Below the pieces are notes generated by a model. The model did not search any database. It saw only the letters and a program-made list of their open reading frames with translations, and was not told the origin of the DNA. Below, piece by piece: positions 1-10,974 of a stretch of DNA of 64,000 bases (its first letter is position 1; every line of letters starts with the position of its first letter). The stretch is from Neoarius graeffei (taxonomy: Eukaryota > Chordata > Actinopteri > Siluriformes > Ariidae). The translations under genes and the position numbers were made by a program. Where the stretch lies: contig NC_083571.1 in assembly GCF_027579695.1 (NCBI RefSeq), positions 93,234,686 through 93,298,685 on the forward strand. Direction: 5' to 3'.

Positions 1-551
1 GGCAGTGCTATCCTCACTTTTGTGAATCCACAAAACTTAGAGATGTGCACCTTCACGAAAGACATCCACTGGGTCTGCCCAGGCAACCCATACATAACAC
101 TACACACCTAGCTAGATAAGATGGTCTGTGTCCCCGACAGCTAGCCGCAGTAGCGCACGCTTTCTAGCCAGACCACCCACTGCTATCACCTTCCCAGAAG
201 ATTAGGTTTGCCAACCCAAACACTAATACTTCTTTCCTTCCTTCATTTCTTCTCGTTTTCTTTTTTTTTATGCATAGGAAATTAAACGCTACATGTTTCA
301 TGTTCAATGTTTAAATTTTTTTTTTGATGTGGTTTTGATCTAGTTAGTTAGTGATTATATGCCCAAAATGCCCATAGTGATTATATGCCCAAAATGCCTC
401 TGTCTCCAACTGTCTTACTGGAACTCACAAGTTTACACAGTCTTCACAGGACACCATGGACTGTGCAGAGCAACTCTACCTCAAGGACTATGGACACGGC
501 GATGATACGATACGGTGCTCTCAGTGCTACGACTCCGTCATACCCCTGAGA
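1..551. other. No gene seen; short direct repeat
   Basis: I see no credible coding exon. A 24-base direct repeat occurs at 349-372 and 375-398 (core TGATTATATGCCCAAAATGC). The stretch is AT-rich with poly-T runs and turns GC-rich near 430. A short ATG frame at 456-567 (34 codons) could be the tail of a lost coding region, but nothing in it is recognisable. Confidence 0.5.
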
Positions 552-830
552 CCAAAAGGGGGACTGTAGGTATCATGCCGCCATCGTGTGTCAGAACTAC
601 AATTCCCAGGCAACTTCCGTGTGACCCACGTCACGCGTGGGCGGGATCATCTACGTCAGTCCAACATGCACGCATAAATCCAAGCGGAAGCTCTTCCATT
701 TTGTCTCTCTCGTCTGGCTTCCGATGAATCTGGACGTATAAAGAGGCGCTCTCCACCCAAAAAGACGTCTTCTTTCTTGCAAGATCCATCACTCAGCGCG
801 ATTTTCTTTCTTACCCTTGGCAAAGGTAAA
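552..830 (+). promoter_or_regulatory. Promoter-like or LTR-like GC-rich segment
   Basis: Seen: a purine tract (about 550-565, core AAAAGGGGGAC) is followed by TGTAGG. The motif ACTACAATTCCCAG lies at 596-609, CpG-rich GC boxes at 630-650, TATAAAG at 737-743, and a splice-donor-like CAAAG|GTAAAC with its exon edge at 825. Known: ACTACAATTCCC is the core of the ZNF143/THAP11 promoter site, and a purine tract directly before TG is typical of a 3' LTR edge. Inferred: this is a Pol II promoter with a short noncoding first exon, either of a lost gene or inside an old LTR. No downstream exon or second LTR is visible in the window. Confidence 0.4.
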
Positions 831-1462
831 CTCTAGAGTCGCGCGATCTTTAAACTCAACTTGAGTTACAACCGGTTTACTTGCATTAGAAGTGACGTCA
901 CGACTGCAGCCCAGGCAGTCAAAAGTTAAGAAGCGATTGAATCCTTTTTAACTCAAAAGCGCTGTGCATCTTATTCTGATCAGAGACTTTTCCTCACGAA
1001 CGCTGAGGTTCGGACCAAGAATCCTCTGCTTTCCACGGGAACCACCCAAGTGCTCCGCTGGACCCGAAAGTTTTCTGCGCCTCCATCACGAGCGGCTCAC
1101 GTGCTCCCACGGCGAGGCCCGAGACTACACCGGCGAATAGTTCTTCATATCTTGCTAAAGGCAGGATTAAGTAAGATTTTGGCATTTGGGCATAATTAGG
1201 ATAGTCTTAGGAATTTGCTTTTATTTGAAATAGTGTGAATTTAAACCCAGGTTTATGTTACACTGTTAGACACGCAGCGTGTTGATTTATTTTTGGTTCT
1301 ATGTTCTCTCAATTGTTTGATAGGTTGTGCATTCTCTCTCCCTCCCTCTCTCTCTCTTATTCTGACTAACACCTTCATTTCCTTATCATACATTTTGGCC
1401 TTTATCAAGGTTTCAGTGAGTTTGGTAATGCTATGAGTGTGGAATCTTTTTGTTACTGAGAA
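831..1462. other. CpG-rich to AT-rich spacer, no gene
   Basis: The first 350 bases are CpG-rich and continue the promoter-like segment. The rest is AT-rich with a CT-rich run near 1340-1360. No exon or known repeat could be supported. Confidence 0.4.
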
Positions 1463-1870
1463 CACGTGCTCAACAGGCCTGACACACTTTAGATAGCTTC
1501 CCTTTGTCTGCTTAGCAACACAAAGCTAATCAAGGCCTACCATGTGCTCAGCAGGCCATCAGGCCTGATAAACCACACCTCAGCTAGAAATCCACAAGCT
1601 AGCTTTAGTTAGCTACGGCTAATACCCTTGTCTTTAGCAACACGTGCTCAGTAGGCCTCACCAGGCCTAACAAACACACTTTAGCTAGGCCATAGGGCCT
1701 TTAGCAAACTCACACTAGCAACACAAGGCTAAGCACAGAGCTAATCCTTTGTTTTGTTTAGATAACATTCTTTTGTTTAGCTACCAACAAGCTAGGCCTC
1801 CACCACATGTAGTTAGCTACACGAGGCTAAACACATGGTCAAGTCCTTCACACACACCTCACTGCTTGTA
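1463..1870. repeat. Degenerate tandem repeat with CACGTG and AGGCCT cores
   Basis: Three degenerate units begin CACGTGCTCA (1463), CATGTGCTCA (1541) and CACGTGCTCA (1641), each followed within a few bases by AGGCCT or AGGCCA. Each unit continues with repeated GCTAGC, TTTAGC and AGCAACAC words. Unit spacing is about 78 then 100 bases, so this is an eroded minisatellite. The repeated CACGTG is an E-box, but no regulated gene is visible nearby. Confidence 0.55.
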
Positions 1871-2079
1871 TATATTGATTTATTATTTTATCTTTTTATC
1901 TTTGTATAATAAATTAATTTATTAAACAACTGTGTTTTATTTGTATGAACAACAATATCTGAAGTCCCCAATCTCCCTCGAATTCAAAAGGGTGCATATA
2001 AAAGTTATGTAATGTGGTAAGTGATTGTAATAATTTGGAAATATACCATAATTTAGCTGTTTGGTAATTTATTATTAAG

Positions 2080-2290
2080 CACCAGGATTAATGGTATGAT
2101 TCACTAAATGATTCATTGAACGATTCACTAAATGATTCACTGAATGAGACTGATTCTATGGTATGATTCAATTCAAATGAGTCAAAGTAAATGATTCAAT
2201 GGGATTGATTCATTTTAATTATTAACCTTCAAAATTTAATGAGACTGATTTAACGAGATTGATCACTTAATATCAATAATTAACTGATTG
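2080..2290. repeat. Degenerate AATGATTCA(C/T) tandem repeat
   Basis: The words ATGATTCA, CGATTCA and TGATTCAT recur every 10-15 bases across about 200 bases, most regularly at 2097-2140. The pattern decays to the right. No coding potential is seen. Confidence 0.5.
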
Positions 2291-2409
2291 CACCCACAGT
2301 TGGAATATTGAATAGTTGTTTTGATTAAATGGTTTTGAAACTGGTGGTTTGTTCTCACAAGTTCAAAACTGTTAAAACTGTTTGTTAGCACAATATGCTC
2401 AGGTTTACA

Positions 2410-2690
2410 TTTTAAAACTCAGATGGTCAGTTTACCCCCAGATGGCTCAACTTACCCACTGACTTGGTTCAACTTACCCCTAACCTGGGGCAAGTTGAGC
2501 CACAGGAGCACTTTTTTTTTTGAGAAGTCATTATTTTGGGCAGCTGTGTCAGAGATGAATTCTGATAATTTCATTTGATAGGAGACATCCTGAAATAAAG
2601 GTATATGTTTTCATTCTATTTCTGGGTCATTTTTCCTTACCTCCAGGACAACATAAGTAAAAAGTGGCTCATCTTACCCCACTCTCCCCT
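2410..2690. repeat. Inverted-repeat MITE-like segment
   Basis: GGGGCAAGTTGAGCCAC (2487-2503) is matched by its near-perfect inverse at 2664-2680 (GTGGCTCATCTTACCCC), with further CAACTTACCC words at 2452-2480. Such TTACCCC/GGGGTAAG ends are common in fish nonautonomous DNA elements. No target duplication could be defined, so the limits are approximate. Confidence 0.4.
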
Positions 2691-3216
2691 ATTGTTCTCT
2701 GAACAGAGCCTGCCTAGTCTGAACAGCCTTCTCTGCTTTAATCATGCTACTTCTAGTTTTCAGGTTTGATCTGGAACATATGTATGTGGACTACCCTTTA
2801 GTGATGTGGCATTATATTTATTATTCATAAATATAAATAATTAAGCCTTTTTCTCTCTGCGGGTTAGGTTAATACTGATAAATTATTGATTTCAACAACA
2901 CAGGTTTAGTTAATAATTCAAGTTTTATTGGCTGACATTCCAACTGCATGTGTAGGTTATTAATTACACTAGCATGGTATTATTTTGGATTATGCTATGC
3001 CATACTCTCAGTTTCATGCACAAACTGATAAACACCATAACATAGCAATAAAAATTGCCATTATCAGCGGTGAAAATGGGGCCTAGAATTTTTAGAGAGC
3101 ATCTAAAAACTGAACATTTTCTGGGGGAGGCCCCCAGATCCCCGCAGCACCGGGCCCAGGTATCACACGCATTGATCCACCCTCCACTTCATTTCTTAAT
3201 GAAACCCCTGTTTGTT
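2691..3216. other. AT-rich spacer, no gene
   Basis: Mostly AT-rich with no exon, tRNA-like or terminal-repeat structure I could support. A GC-rich scrap (about 3066-3170) with a CCCCAGATCCCC word may be a repeat fragment of unknown origin. Confidence 0.4.
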
Positions 3217-3275
3217 TCTCTCTCTCTCTCTCTCTCCCCCCCCCCCCCCCCCCCCTCCCTCCCTCCCTCCCTCAC
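3217..3275. repeat. Low-complexity (CT)n, C(n), (CCCT)n tract
   Basis: A CT dinucleotide run passes into an uninterrupted poly-C run and then CCCT units. It lies at the apparent left edge of composite element copy A. Confidence 0.85.
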
Positions 3276-4056
3276 ACACACTTTTGCTCTTGCTACTTGT
3301 TTTGTTGCGTCAATGCACTGTTAGAACTGCTAATCAGTTTCGTTACTCTGTACAATGACGATAAGGAGTTCTGGTTCTGATCCCTTCAGCAGCATTAATT
3401 GTGACGTCACGCCATTAAAGCGTCTGTTTCCCACAGCAGTGCAGGAATTCAGTCCTCAAACTCAAAGTGTACAGTATAAACCAGGATTCTGCAAAGCCAC
3501 ATTCAGCATCCTTAGAGTTTTCCCCATTTTGCTTTGCTATGGCTCGCTTCAATGTAAATGTGAGGGCATCTCCACAGCCTGTGAATCATTAAATCACATG
3601 AACTGCATGCAAACTCGGGGTGGATATCAATAAATAAAGATAAAAAAAAAAATCAGCTAATTGCGCGCAAAGTGTGTAATTGCGCAGTGTCCTAAACCCC
3701 TCAGAAACCTTGTAGATGTTGCAGAGAACCACAAGGTCGTCACTGATGTTCTTGAGAACAGAAAAGCTACCAGCCTACAATATATCCGTGTTTATTCCTT
3801 TCAACAGCAGCACAAAGCTACACAATTATTATTTGTAAATAGATTTGCTATTCACAGTTGGAGTTTTCCAACTTAAAAGCGCATAAACAGATCACACACC
3901 AGATGGATTCAACAATGCAGAGATGCCTCAACAAATTAGTCTTAAAAATATTCACCTATCAGTCATTTTAATCATCATATAAACATTAAACTGTTCCATT
4001 CACAACATAGTCAACTGCACTATCCATCTACAGATGGGAAAAAACACCCAGCCTAC

Positions 4057-4229
4057 CTTTTAGTCGATTCTCTTTAGAGGAAAAATGAAACTGATTCCTT
4101 TCATCCAAAAAAAAAAAAGCGCACAAAGACTGATTATAGTCGCCGGAAATAAGCGGCTTCGTCAGTATTTATACTGCACCGGTGCTCTGTTCTGATTGGC
4201 TACTAAGGAGGGCTCGTACAGATCACGTG
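4057..4229 (-). promoter_or_regulatory. Element-borne Pol II promoter module, copy A
   Basis: Read on the minus strand: CACGTG (4224-4229), a CCAAT box (AGCCAATCAG, 4190-4199), TATAAATA (4166-4173), then an untranslated exon-like stretch ending at a splice donor AAAAG|GTAGG (exon edge 4057). The same order and spacing occur in copies B and C. Copy A has lost the GGGCGGGG box seen in the others. Confidence 0.6.
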
Positions 4230-4612
4230 ACCCCACCCCCACTCCACCCCCATGCTCGACATCTCGTTCTGGAGATGATTGACAGGCAGGCAGGTGGAAT
4301 GAGACGCTGCTTCAGCCCGTTTAGGAGAACAAAAATGAGCAGTTACTTCAGCTGTGGGGACTTGAGCTACTCCGGTCTTGTCGACTGGATACAAATGAAG
4401 AGCGATAAGAGTCCTGGGGTGGGTTTCCCAATAGCATTGCATTTTCTGGCTAAAGAGCGAGTTTCAAGATGCTCTTAAGCAATAAATGTTGTCTCTGTAC
4501 ATGATTTTCCCAAACTCACTCATAAGGCCCTGGTCACACTACAGCTCATGATGGGTTTGCAAATGCTTGGTAATGAAAAATTGTTAGCATCTCCACTAAC
4601 CAATCATGTGAT

Positions 4613-5334
4613 CAGTGGCGTGCACAGATAGACACGAGGTGGTGCTCAAGCACCTGCCCCTCTGCCCTCTGTCCAAAAAAGTGCCCTTTTGAATTTTTTT
4701 TTTTTTACAGTTTACTGAGGCCAATGTCGACATGATCTTTTAGAAAAGCGTGTGAAAATAATGTCCCGATGTATGCCCCCTCCGCACACACACCGGACCT
4801 CTGTCTCTCTTGCTCTGTCACGTGAACAAGCGTGCAGTGCATTCAATGTGAGGTTGCAGCAGCATAGCGTCCTGGAAGCCACGGCCTTGTCGTAGCGCAG
4901 ACAACACATCGGGCAGTCAGTCAGCTCTTCCCCTGCCCCACCAGCCAGGTAACACATGAATCGAGTGAAAATGTATTGTTTGCCCTCTAAGCCCAAGCTG
5001 TAATTATTTTGTCGTGAAGTAGCCCGTCGCATACAGAAACAACTGCACATAAGTATTATATTTTTTGCTAGACCATTTTCAGATTTAGGAAAACAAATTT
5101 CTTTCTATTTTGTTCAACTAGAGATTCCTGGCAAAGTCAAAAAGCCTTGATGTAATAAATTAACATTAAGTGGTTGTTTTACACCTTTAAAAACTAAAAT
5201 GGGTCAGTGGCGACCCGAACACAAGAGGAGGGTTAAATCTCAGACTTTTATAATAAGGTGTTCCACATGCGCAAAAAAGTGCCCTTTTTTCCCCCCAGAG
5301 CACTTGCCCCCCAAAATGTCTGTGCACGCCACTG
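4613..5334. mobile_element. Nonautonomous hAT element inside copy A
   Basis: The ends are inverted repeats (CAGTGGCGTGCACAGA at 4613 and its inverse ending at 5334). The flanking 8-base duplication is CATGTGAT (4605-4612) and TATGTGAT (5335-5342), with one mismatch. An 8-base duplication and CA..TG ends are the hAT signature. Removing the element restores the sequence present in copy C, which proves insertion. No transposase frame is seen. Confidence 0.85.
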
Positions 5335-6385
5335 TATGTGATGTGCGGCGAATGTTCTCCAATCTCAGGAGTTGTTTTTTGCTGTGTTTCTGCCTCATGA
5401 GTGGCCAAAAATGTCATAAAAATTTTCAACACATGCATTAAAATTTGGTGACGATGTTTTTGTCAGCAAACTACTTGCAGATGGGTTTGGGAATACTTCC
5501 TGAACCTCAGGGAACATTCGTCGAGCCTCTTGAGATGTACAGTATTTGTCTCGAATTCATTGTCCCCAGTGCTTGCAGGAACTTCATCGACACAGCGGCT
5601 CGGCACAGCCTAACCTTTGCCAAGACTTAAAAAGTGCATTTAGAGTCGGGGATCCTTCAGAGCGCCTTATGTGTGCGCTTGGGACCCGGTTGTTATGGGA
5701 AACACCTGATGCTGATTTGTGCATATAAGAATGCTGTTTTCACAGAGATTTTGTGCTGTATCCTGTCCGGTATGCGGCAGTATATGGATGTAAGTGCAGG
5801 AAGTGTATTTATTAGCAGGCATGATATTTACAAAAACAAAACATGAGGTAAGGTTAGAGTAACACAACACAAACAAAACCAAAATCAAAATAGAAAGCAG
5901 AGTCTTTAACCAGAGCCAGAAACATGGCGAGAAACAAACGTGACAGTGATAATGATAATACTTCGCAGTCTCTGTGAAAATAGCATCCTTATCTGCGGGT
6001 GCTGACTGCACTCAAATTAGCATCAGGTGTTTCCCATATTTCCCAAGAGCGTGCACAATGTGCTCTGTGAGCATGTATGGCTGCTTGAGCTCTGCCAGGC
6101 TGAAGCACACGAAGGCATGACAGTCAATTGTTCACCTACTGTATGACCACAACCTTTAGCTCACCTGTATATCACTGTACATTGCGACCAAAATGCCTCA
6201 TTTTCATCAATAACCCATCACAAAGCATTGCGAGCTGTAGTGTGACCGTAGCTTAAGGAGTCTTAAGAACAACTTTGCTAAGAGCATCTTTGCAATGCAT
6301 GTCCTCGATATAGGCATTAGTAGTTGATAAAGGCATTAGTCTAAAGATTAGGCTAAAGATATTAGTAGTTGATAACTCCAGTCGA

Positions 6386-6761
6386 GGGCGGCACGGTGGT
6401 GTAGTGGTTAGCGCTGTCGCCTCACAGCAAGAAGGTCCTGGGTTCAAGCCCCGGGGCCGGCGAGGGCCTTTCTGTGTGGAGTTTGCATGTTCTCCCCGTG
6501 TCCGCGTGGGTTTTCCTCCGGGTGCTCCGGTTTCCCCCACAGTCCAAAGACATGCAGGTTAGGTTAACTGGTGACTCTAAATTGACCGTAGGTGTGAATG
6601 TGAGTGTGAATGGTTGTCTGTGTCTATGTGTCAGCCCTGTGATGACCTGGCGACTTGTCCAGGGTGTACCCCGCCTTTCGCCCGTAGTCAGCTGGGATAG
6701 GCTCCAGCTTGCCTGCGACCCTGTAGAAGGATAAAGCGGCTAGAGATAATGAGATGAGATG
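6386..6761 (+). mobile_element. tRNA-derived SINE, full length
   Basis: The 5' region has Pol III A-box-like GGTGTAGTGGTTAGC and B-box GGTTCAAGCCC. The core (CAAAGACATGCAGGTTAGG, GGCGACTTGTCCAGGGTG) matches the vertebrate V-SINE/HE1 type, and the tail is (GATGA)n. The head most resembles tRNA-Val. The flanking duplication is AACTCCAGTC (6374-6383 and 6762-6771). It interrupts composite copy A. Confidence 0.9.
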
Positions 6762-7210
6762 AACTCCAGTCAATGAGGTCACATGGCGTTTGTTTTGAAC
6801 CAAAAACTAATGAAATATAAAGTATTTAAAATACAATGATATATTGTATCATTGTTAAGTATTACATATATAATGTGGTACGGAATAATTTAAACCATTT
6901 AACATTTTGGGGCAGTTTTTTTTTTATTCCAAGCATGTTTTTTAATTAAATGAACAAAGGTTCATGCAAAATAATGAGCAAATAATAAGCAAATAATAAG
7001 CAAAATCATTAACCCTTTCACCAATGCACAACATTTTCCAGAAGGGGTTTCCCGACTCCAATGAGACCAGAATAGCAGGCCTGCAGTGGTGAAATGGTTT
7101 AATGGTTAAAGGGCAAAATGTTTTCCCTGTGCCCGCTTGCTAATTAGGCAATCAAGAGCTTAATTTCCCTGATAAATTGGTATGCAGCCGGGTGGTATTT
7201 GGCGTGTGCA

Positions 7211-7464
7211 ATGGAGGCGACAAAAAACGCAAAAGTCCGTGTTCACAAAAGACAACTTGTCTATTTTTCTGGATGCCGGGGATGGCACAAAGAAGTGCTG
7301 TTCACAAAATCTAAGAGCCATTCGGTGAATAAAATGAAGAAGCAGTTATGGAGGTCCATCGCAGCGCAACTTGGTGCTTCAAACACTCAGTCAAGGAGTG
7401 CAGAGAATGTTTGAAAGAAATGGCAGGACTTCTCCAGCCAAGCTAAGCGGTGAGGAGCAGAGGT

Positions 7465-7508
<44 letters not shown>

Positions 7509-7976
7509 GTGGTGGCATGTCCACTGTGGCTCCCCTGAGCCCAGAGCAAGAACATGTCCTCGTGATACTGGGGCAAACAGTCACAGAGGGCATATCTGGA
7601 AGCATTGATGTCTGTTGGAAGGAGGTCTCTGTACCATCACCTGCCTCCCCTCCCGAGACCGCAGTGTCTCCCCACCCCACACCTCCCATGGCCCTGTTGC
7701 CTCCTCATCCTCTGGACCCTCTCAGCTGACCACTTCCCTGGCCGAGAGTATCAGTGCAGCCGGGAGCTGGTCAAAATTGAGAAGGAGCAGCTCCAGTTGC
7801 TTCGAGAGAGGCATGACCAAAGGAAGAGACATCATCAAGAACAGATGACCCTTAAACGGGCAAAACTAGACCTGCTGGCCAGACAAGTGGAGCTGGTAGA
7901 GGCACAGTTTCAGAGGCTGTCTATTTCAGTGCCCATTATTCTACCCTCTGAGCAAGGGAACCCATTTCTGTAATTG
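7211..7976 (+). pseudogene. Myb/SANT-like transposon protein, frameshifted
   Basis: From the ATG at 7211 the frame gives a Myb/SANT-like DNA-binding start (KMKKQLWRSIAAQL, then VKECRE after a frameshift near 7385). Next comes an RE-repeat made by the AG microsatellite (about 7470-7504), a TGGG motif with LSPEQEHVLVILG, a proline-rich linker, and a charged C-terminal helix (KEQLQLLRERHDQRKRHHQ) ending at the stop near 7973. Known: this layout is that of fish NAIF1/Myb-SANT-like proteins, including the accessory gene of PIF/Harbinger transposons, which binds transposon ends and helps import the nuclease. At least two frameshifts break it. The copy at 48900-49684 is broken differently, so neither is likely to be functional. 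Confidence 0.65.
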
Positions 7977-8179
7977 CATATGGAGCATTTTCATATGATC
8001 ATGAATGCTAATATCCTCTTCTATTCTTGTAGATGCTGCACCTGCTGGCCAGCATACTTCAGCTGAAACATAAAAGGCATGTTGATGCCTTTTCCTTTGG
8101 TCAATAAATCTCTTAATTTCACTTGAATGCTGTTCTCTCCTCTCCTGCTGGACTTTTTTCATATTTTATTTTTTATATT

Positions 8180-8303
8180 TGTATATGTTAATACTTAATT
8201 TATCTAGAAGTTTTCTCTATTTTCTATTCTCTGTTTATCCTGTAATGATGCTGCTGGAATTTTAATTTCCTTGAGGGAACCCTCCCAAAGGGATCAATAA
8301 AGT

Positions 8304-8391
<88 letters not shown>
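8180..8391 (+). repeat. LINE 3' tail fragment with (ATCT)n
   Basis: The sequence GGAATTTTAATTTCCTTGAGG...CAATAAAGTT followed by about 20 ATCT units (8307-8391) matches the 3' end style of fish L2/CR1-type LINEs, which end in short tandem tails. Only the 3' end is present. Confidence 0.6.
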
Positions 8392-9025
8392 ATTTATTTT
8401 TGCCTTGTTCTTAAAAACCTACATGCAATTTTCGTTCATCACACACCTGGGGTAAGCCTACAGTTTGCTACTTCCTATAATACCACCAAGCTTGGCATGA
8501 AATTTTATATTGTACATTAATGATGCAGTCAAGGCTGAAGTACAATATTTAAGCCATGCTATTTTTACCATGCTTTTATTGAATCAATTTTATCATTTTT
8601 TTTGGTTGTCATGGTTTGGAAGTCTCTCTGTAAAGAACAAGAACTCTCTTAATCAAATTGTGAAATGGTCAAGTATAAGCTGATCAGTGAGTCCTAGCTG
8701 AACCCGACGTCCCTGTATACTGAACAGTTACAGCAGATAGCCAATACCATTATAAATGACAACTTGCACCTTTTGCACAATGAGTTTCAGCTTCTCCCCT
8801 CTGGATGGGTGTTTTAGTCCCAAGGTATAAAACAAAGTGCTATAAAAATACTTTTGTTTCAGCCACTGTCACAGTGGTAAACAAGCTGTAGAAAAATAGC
8901 ACAAGGGAATTTTGGAGCATATCACTTTTTTCCTCAGTTTTTAGATTGTTCTCATTTTAGGGTTTGTTTGTGTATTTTAGTGTTTTTAGTTGATATTTAT
9001 TATTTTTGATTAGCACTGATCAAAA
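8392..9025. other. AT-rich spacer, no gene
   Basis: No exon, terminal repeat or tRNA-like element was recognised. Confidence 0.4.
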
Positions 9026-9045
9026 CATCCAATGTACACAAAATT

Positions 9046-9985
9046 ATGGAGAGAATGGTAAAAGAAAGATTAACATATTATGTAGAAAACAAAGGTTGTT
9101 TATCAAAGTATCAAAGTGGATTTAAAAGAGGCAGAAATACTGTAGACCCAGTTATATGTTTAGAACATGAAATAAGAAAAGCACAGATTAATAAGGAAAG
9201 TGTTGTGGCCATCTTTTTCGATATAGAGAAGGCTTATGATATGATGTGGATGGAATGATTATTAATTAAACTAAATAAATTAGGGATTAAAGGACCAATG
9301 TATCAATGGATCAAGGACTTTTTGTATGGAAGATCACTTCAATTAAGAGTAAGAAGGTACTACTCAGGAAATTTTGTTTGTTGAAAATGGAACGCCTCAA
9401 GGAAGTAGAATAAGTCCTTTGTTATTGTCTACCATGATAAAAAAAAAGTTTGAGTTTAGAGAAAGGAATGGGATTCTCTCTTTTTGTGGACGATGGGGCA
9501 ATTTGGAAGAGGGGTAAGAATCTGGAATTTATTGTAAAGAAACTACAAGAGGCTGTTGTTAAAATAGAAGAATGGTCATTTAACTGGGGATTTAAATTTC
9601 CAGTTGATAAAACAATGTTCTTTGCAAGAAAAAGAGTCAGCAGTAATTTAAAATTGAAATTATATAATCAAGAATTGGCGAGAGTGAAACAATTTAAGTT
9701 TTTAGGATTGTGTTTACAGTAGATGAAAGAATGACATGGGCAGTACATATCCAGAAAATAATTGACAAATGTAAGAAAGCATTAAATGTAATGATATGTT
9801 TGGTAGGGAGTGAATGGGGAGCAGAGAGAGCAGCACTGAAAACTATTTACACAGGATTAATAAGATCAGTATTGGATTATGGATGTGTGGCATTTGGTTC
9901 TGCAGCAAATACATCCCTCAAAAAGTTAGACAAGATTCAGTATCAAGTTTTAAGACTATGTTCAGGTGCCATCAGAACAACCTGA
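9046..9985 (+). pseudogene. Reverse transcriptase remnant of RNase H-type LINE
   Basis: Frame fragments give the RT fingers (YQSGFKRGRNTVD and FFDIEKAYDMMW, the latter holding the first catalytic aspartate), an in-frame stop at 9256-9258, a frameshift near 9360-9430, then the FVDDGAIW motif in place of (F/Y)xDD, a second frameshift near 9715, and the thumb region (YGCVAFGSA). The catalytic aspartate pair is still readable, but stops and shifts exclude a working enzyme. It would copy LINE RNA at a nicked genomic target. Confidence 0.75.
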
Positions 9986-10365
9986 ACATGAGCATTACAA
10001 GTAGAAATGGGAGAAATGCCACTGGAGTTGAGACTAATTCAGCTGTCTTTAAATTACTGGGTTAATCTAAAAGGACATAATGAAGAACATCCTATGCAAG
10101 ATACACTGAAACCATGTTGGGAAAAGGAGAAGAGAAAAACATAAATTTTTGGATGGACAGTTGAGCAGAAAGCAAAAGAACTCGAAATAACAGTATTAAA
10201 CATTAGTCCTACAGTCCCATTCTCAGTAAAACCTCCATGGATGCTTCCTGATGCTGTAGTAGCTCTCACATTGTTTGGCAAAAAAAAAAAAACAATGCTA
10301 AAAAGTTTATTTTACATCCACAAGTAATAAAAAGCTATATAGGAAATAATTATTACAGTTTTGTT

Positions 10366-10974
10366 CAAATCTACACAGATGCTTCAAAGAATACAGCTAA
10401 CAGAATTGGTATCTCATTCATAGTCCCAGAGTTTAATATGAGAAATTGGAAAAGAATCAGTGATGGACTATCTGTATATACAGGGGAGATGCTGGCAATT
10501 TTGTTAGCATTACAGTGGGTGGAAGATGTGAGATCGCTGAGAGCAGTAATATGCTCTGATTCTAGTGCATCATTAACCAGCTTGAAGCACAGTCATTCAG
10601 ATAGCAGACCAGGTGTTTTAATAGAGATACAACAAACACTATACAGGATTCAAATGATGGGACTGAATGTGACACTTGTTTGGGTACCAGCACATATAGG
10701 AATCAAAGGAAATGAAATAGCTGACAAATGTGCCAAGGAAGCCACAAGAATAAATCATATTGACATCACAGTACCCTTCAGTAAAACGGAAATAAAGACT
10801 GTAATTAAGCAAAAGTTGAAAGAAAGGTGGCAAAAACAGTGGGAAGAAGAGAGAACAGGAAGATGGTTTTATGGAATTCAAAGAAAAGTAGGTGTGACGA
10901 GAAGCACAAGGAGAACATGGAGAGAAGAAACTGTCATATCTAGGCTGCATTTTGGTCATACAGGATTAAATAGC
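10366..10974 (+). pseudogene. RNase H domain of the LINE
   Basis: The frame reads QIYTDASKNT (first catalytic aspartate), SVYTGEMLAILLAL (glutamate), VICSDSSASL (aspartate) and LVWVPAHIGIKGNEIADKCAKEA (histidine and final aspartate). This is a complete type I RNase H motif set. It removes the RNA strand after first-strand synthesis. The frame is open from about 10366 until the SINE insertion at 10975 cuts it off. Confidence 0.8.

Larger units (their letters stand above)
3276..8160 (-). mobile_element. Composite DNA element, copy A (promoter facing left)
   Basis: This segment recurs, inverted, at 48735-53880 (copy B), and in part at 15362-16640 (copy C) and 14220-15355 (copy D). Order here: conserved block 3300-4060, promoter module 4057-4229, a sub-element about 4525-6260 whose ends carry the inverted words GGTCACACTACAGCTC and GAGCTGTAGTGTGACC, then a Myb/SANT-like pseudogene 7211-7976 and a polyadenylation-like AATAAA near 8105. 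Known: PIF/Harbinger elements often pair a Myb-like gene with a separately transcribed nuclease gene. Here the Myb-like gene and the promoter face apart, as in such elements, but no nuclease is found. Inferred: a non-autonomous or decayed PIF/Harbinger-type composite. Its outer ends are not firmly defined. Confidence 0.55.

Noticed and set aside
3661-3876. A 71-codon frame kept almost unchanged in three composite copies (also 16228-16482 and 53351-53563, minus)
   Set aside because: It begins with TTG and has no ATG. It runs opposite to the promoter module in all copies and resembles no known protein. The copies are so alike that an open frame is expected without selection.
6386-6460. Possible tRNA-Val gene at SINE heads
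   Set aside because: A- and B-box words are present, but the acceptor stem does not pair and the sequence continues into the SINE core; these are SINE promoters.
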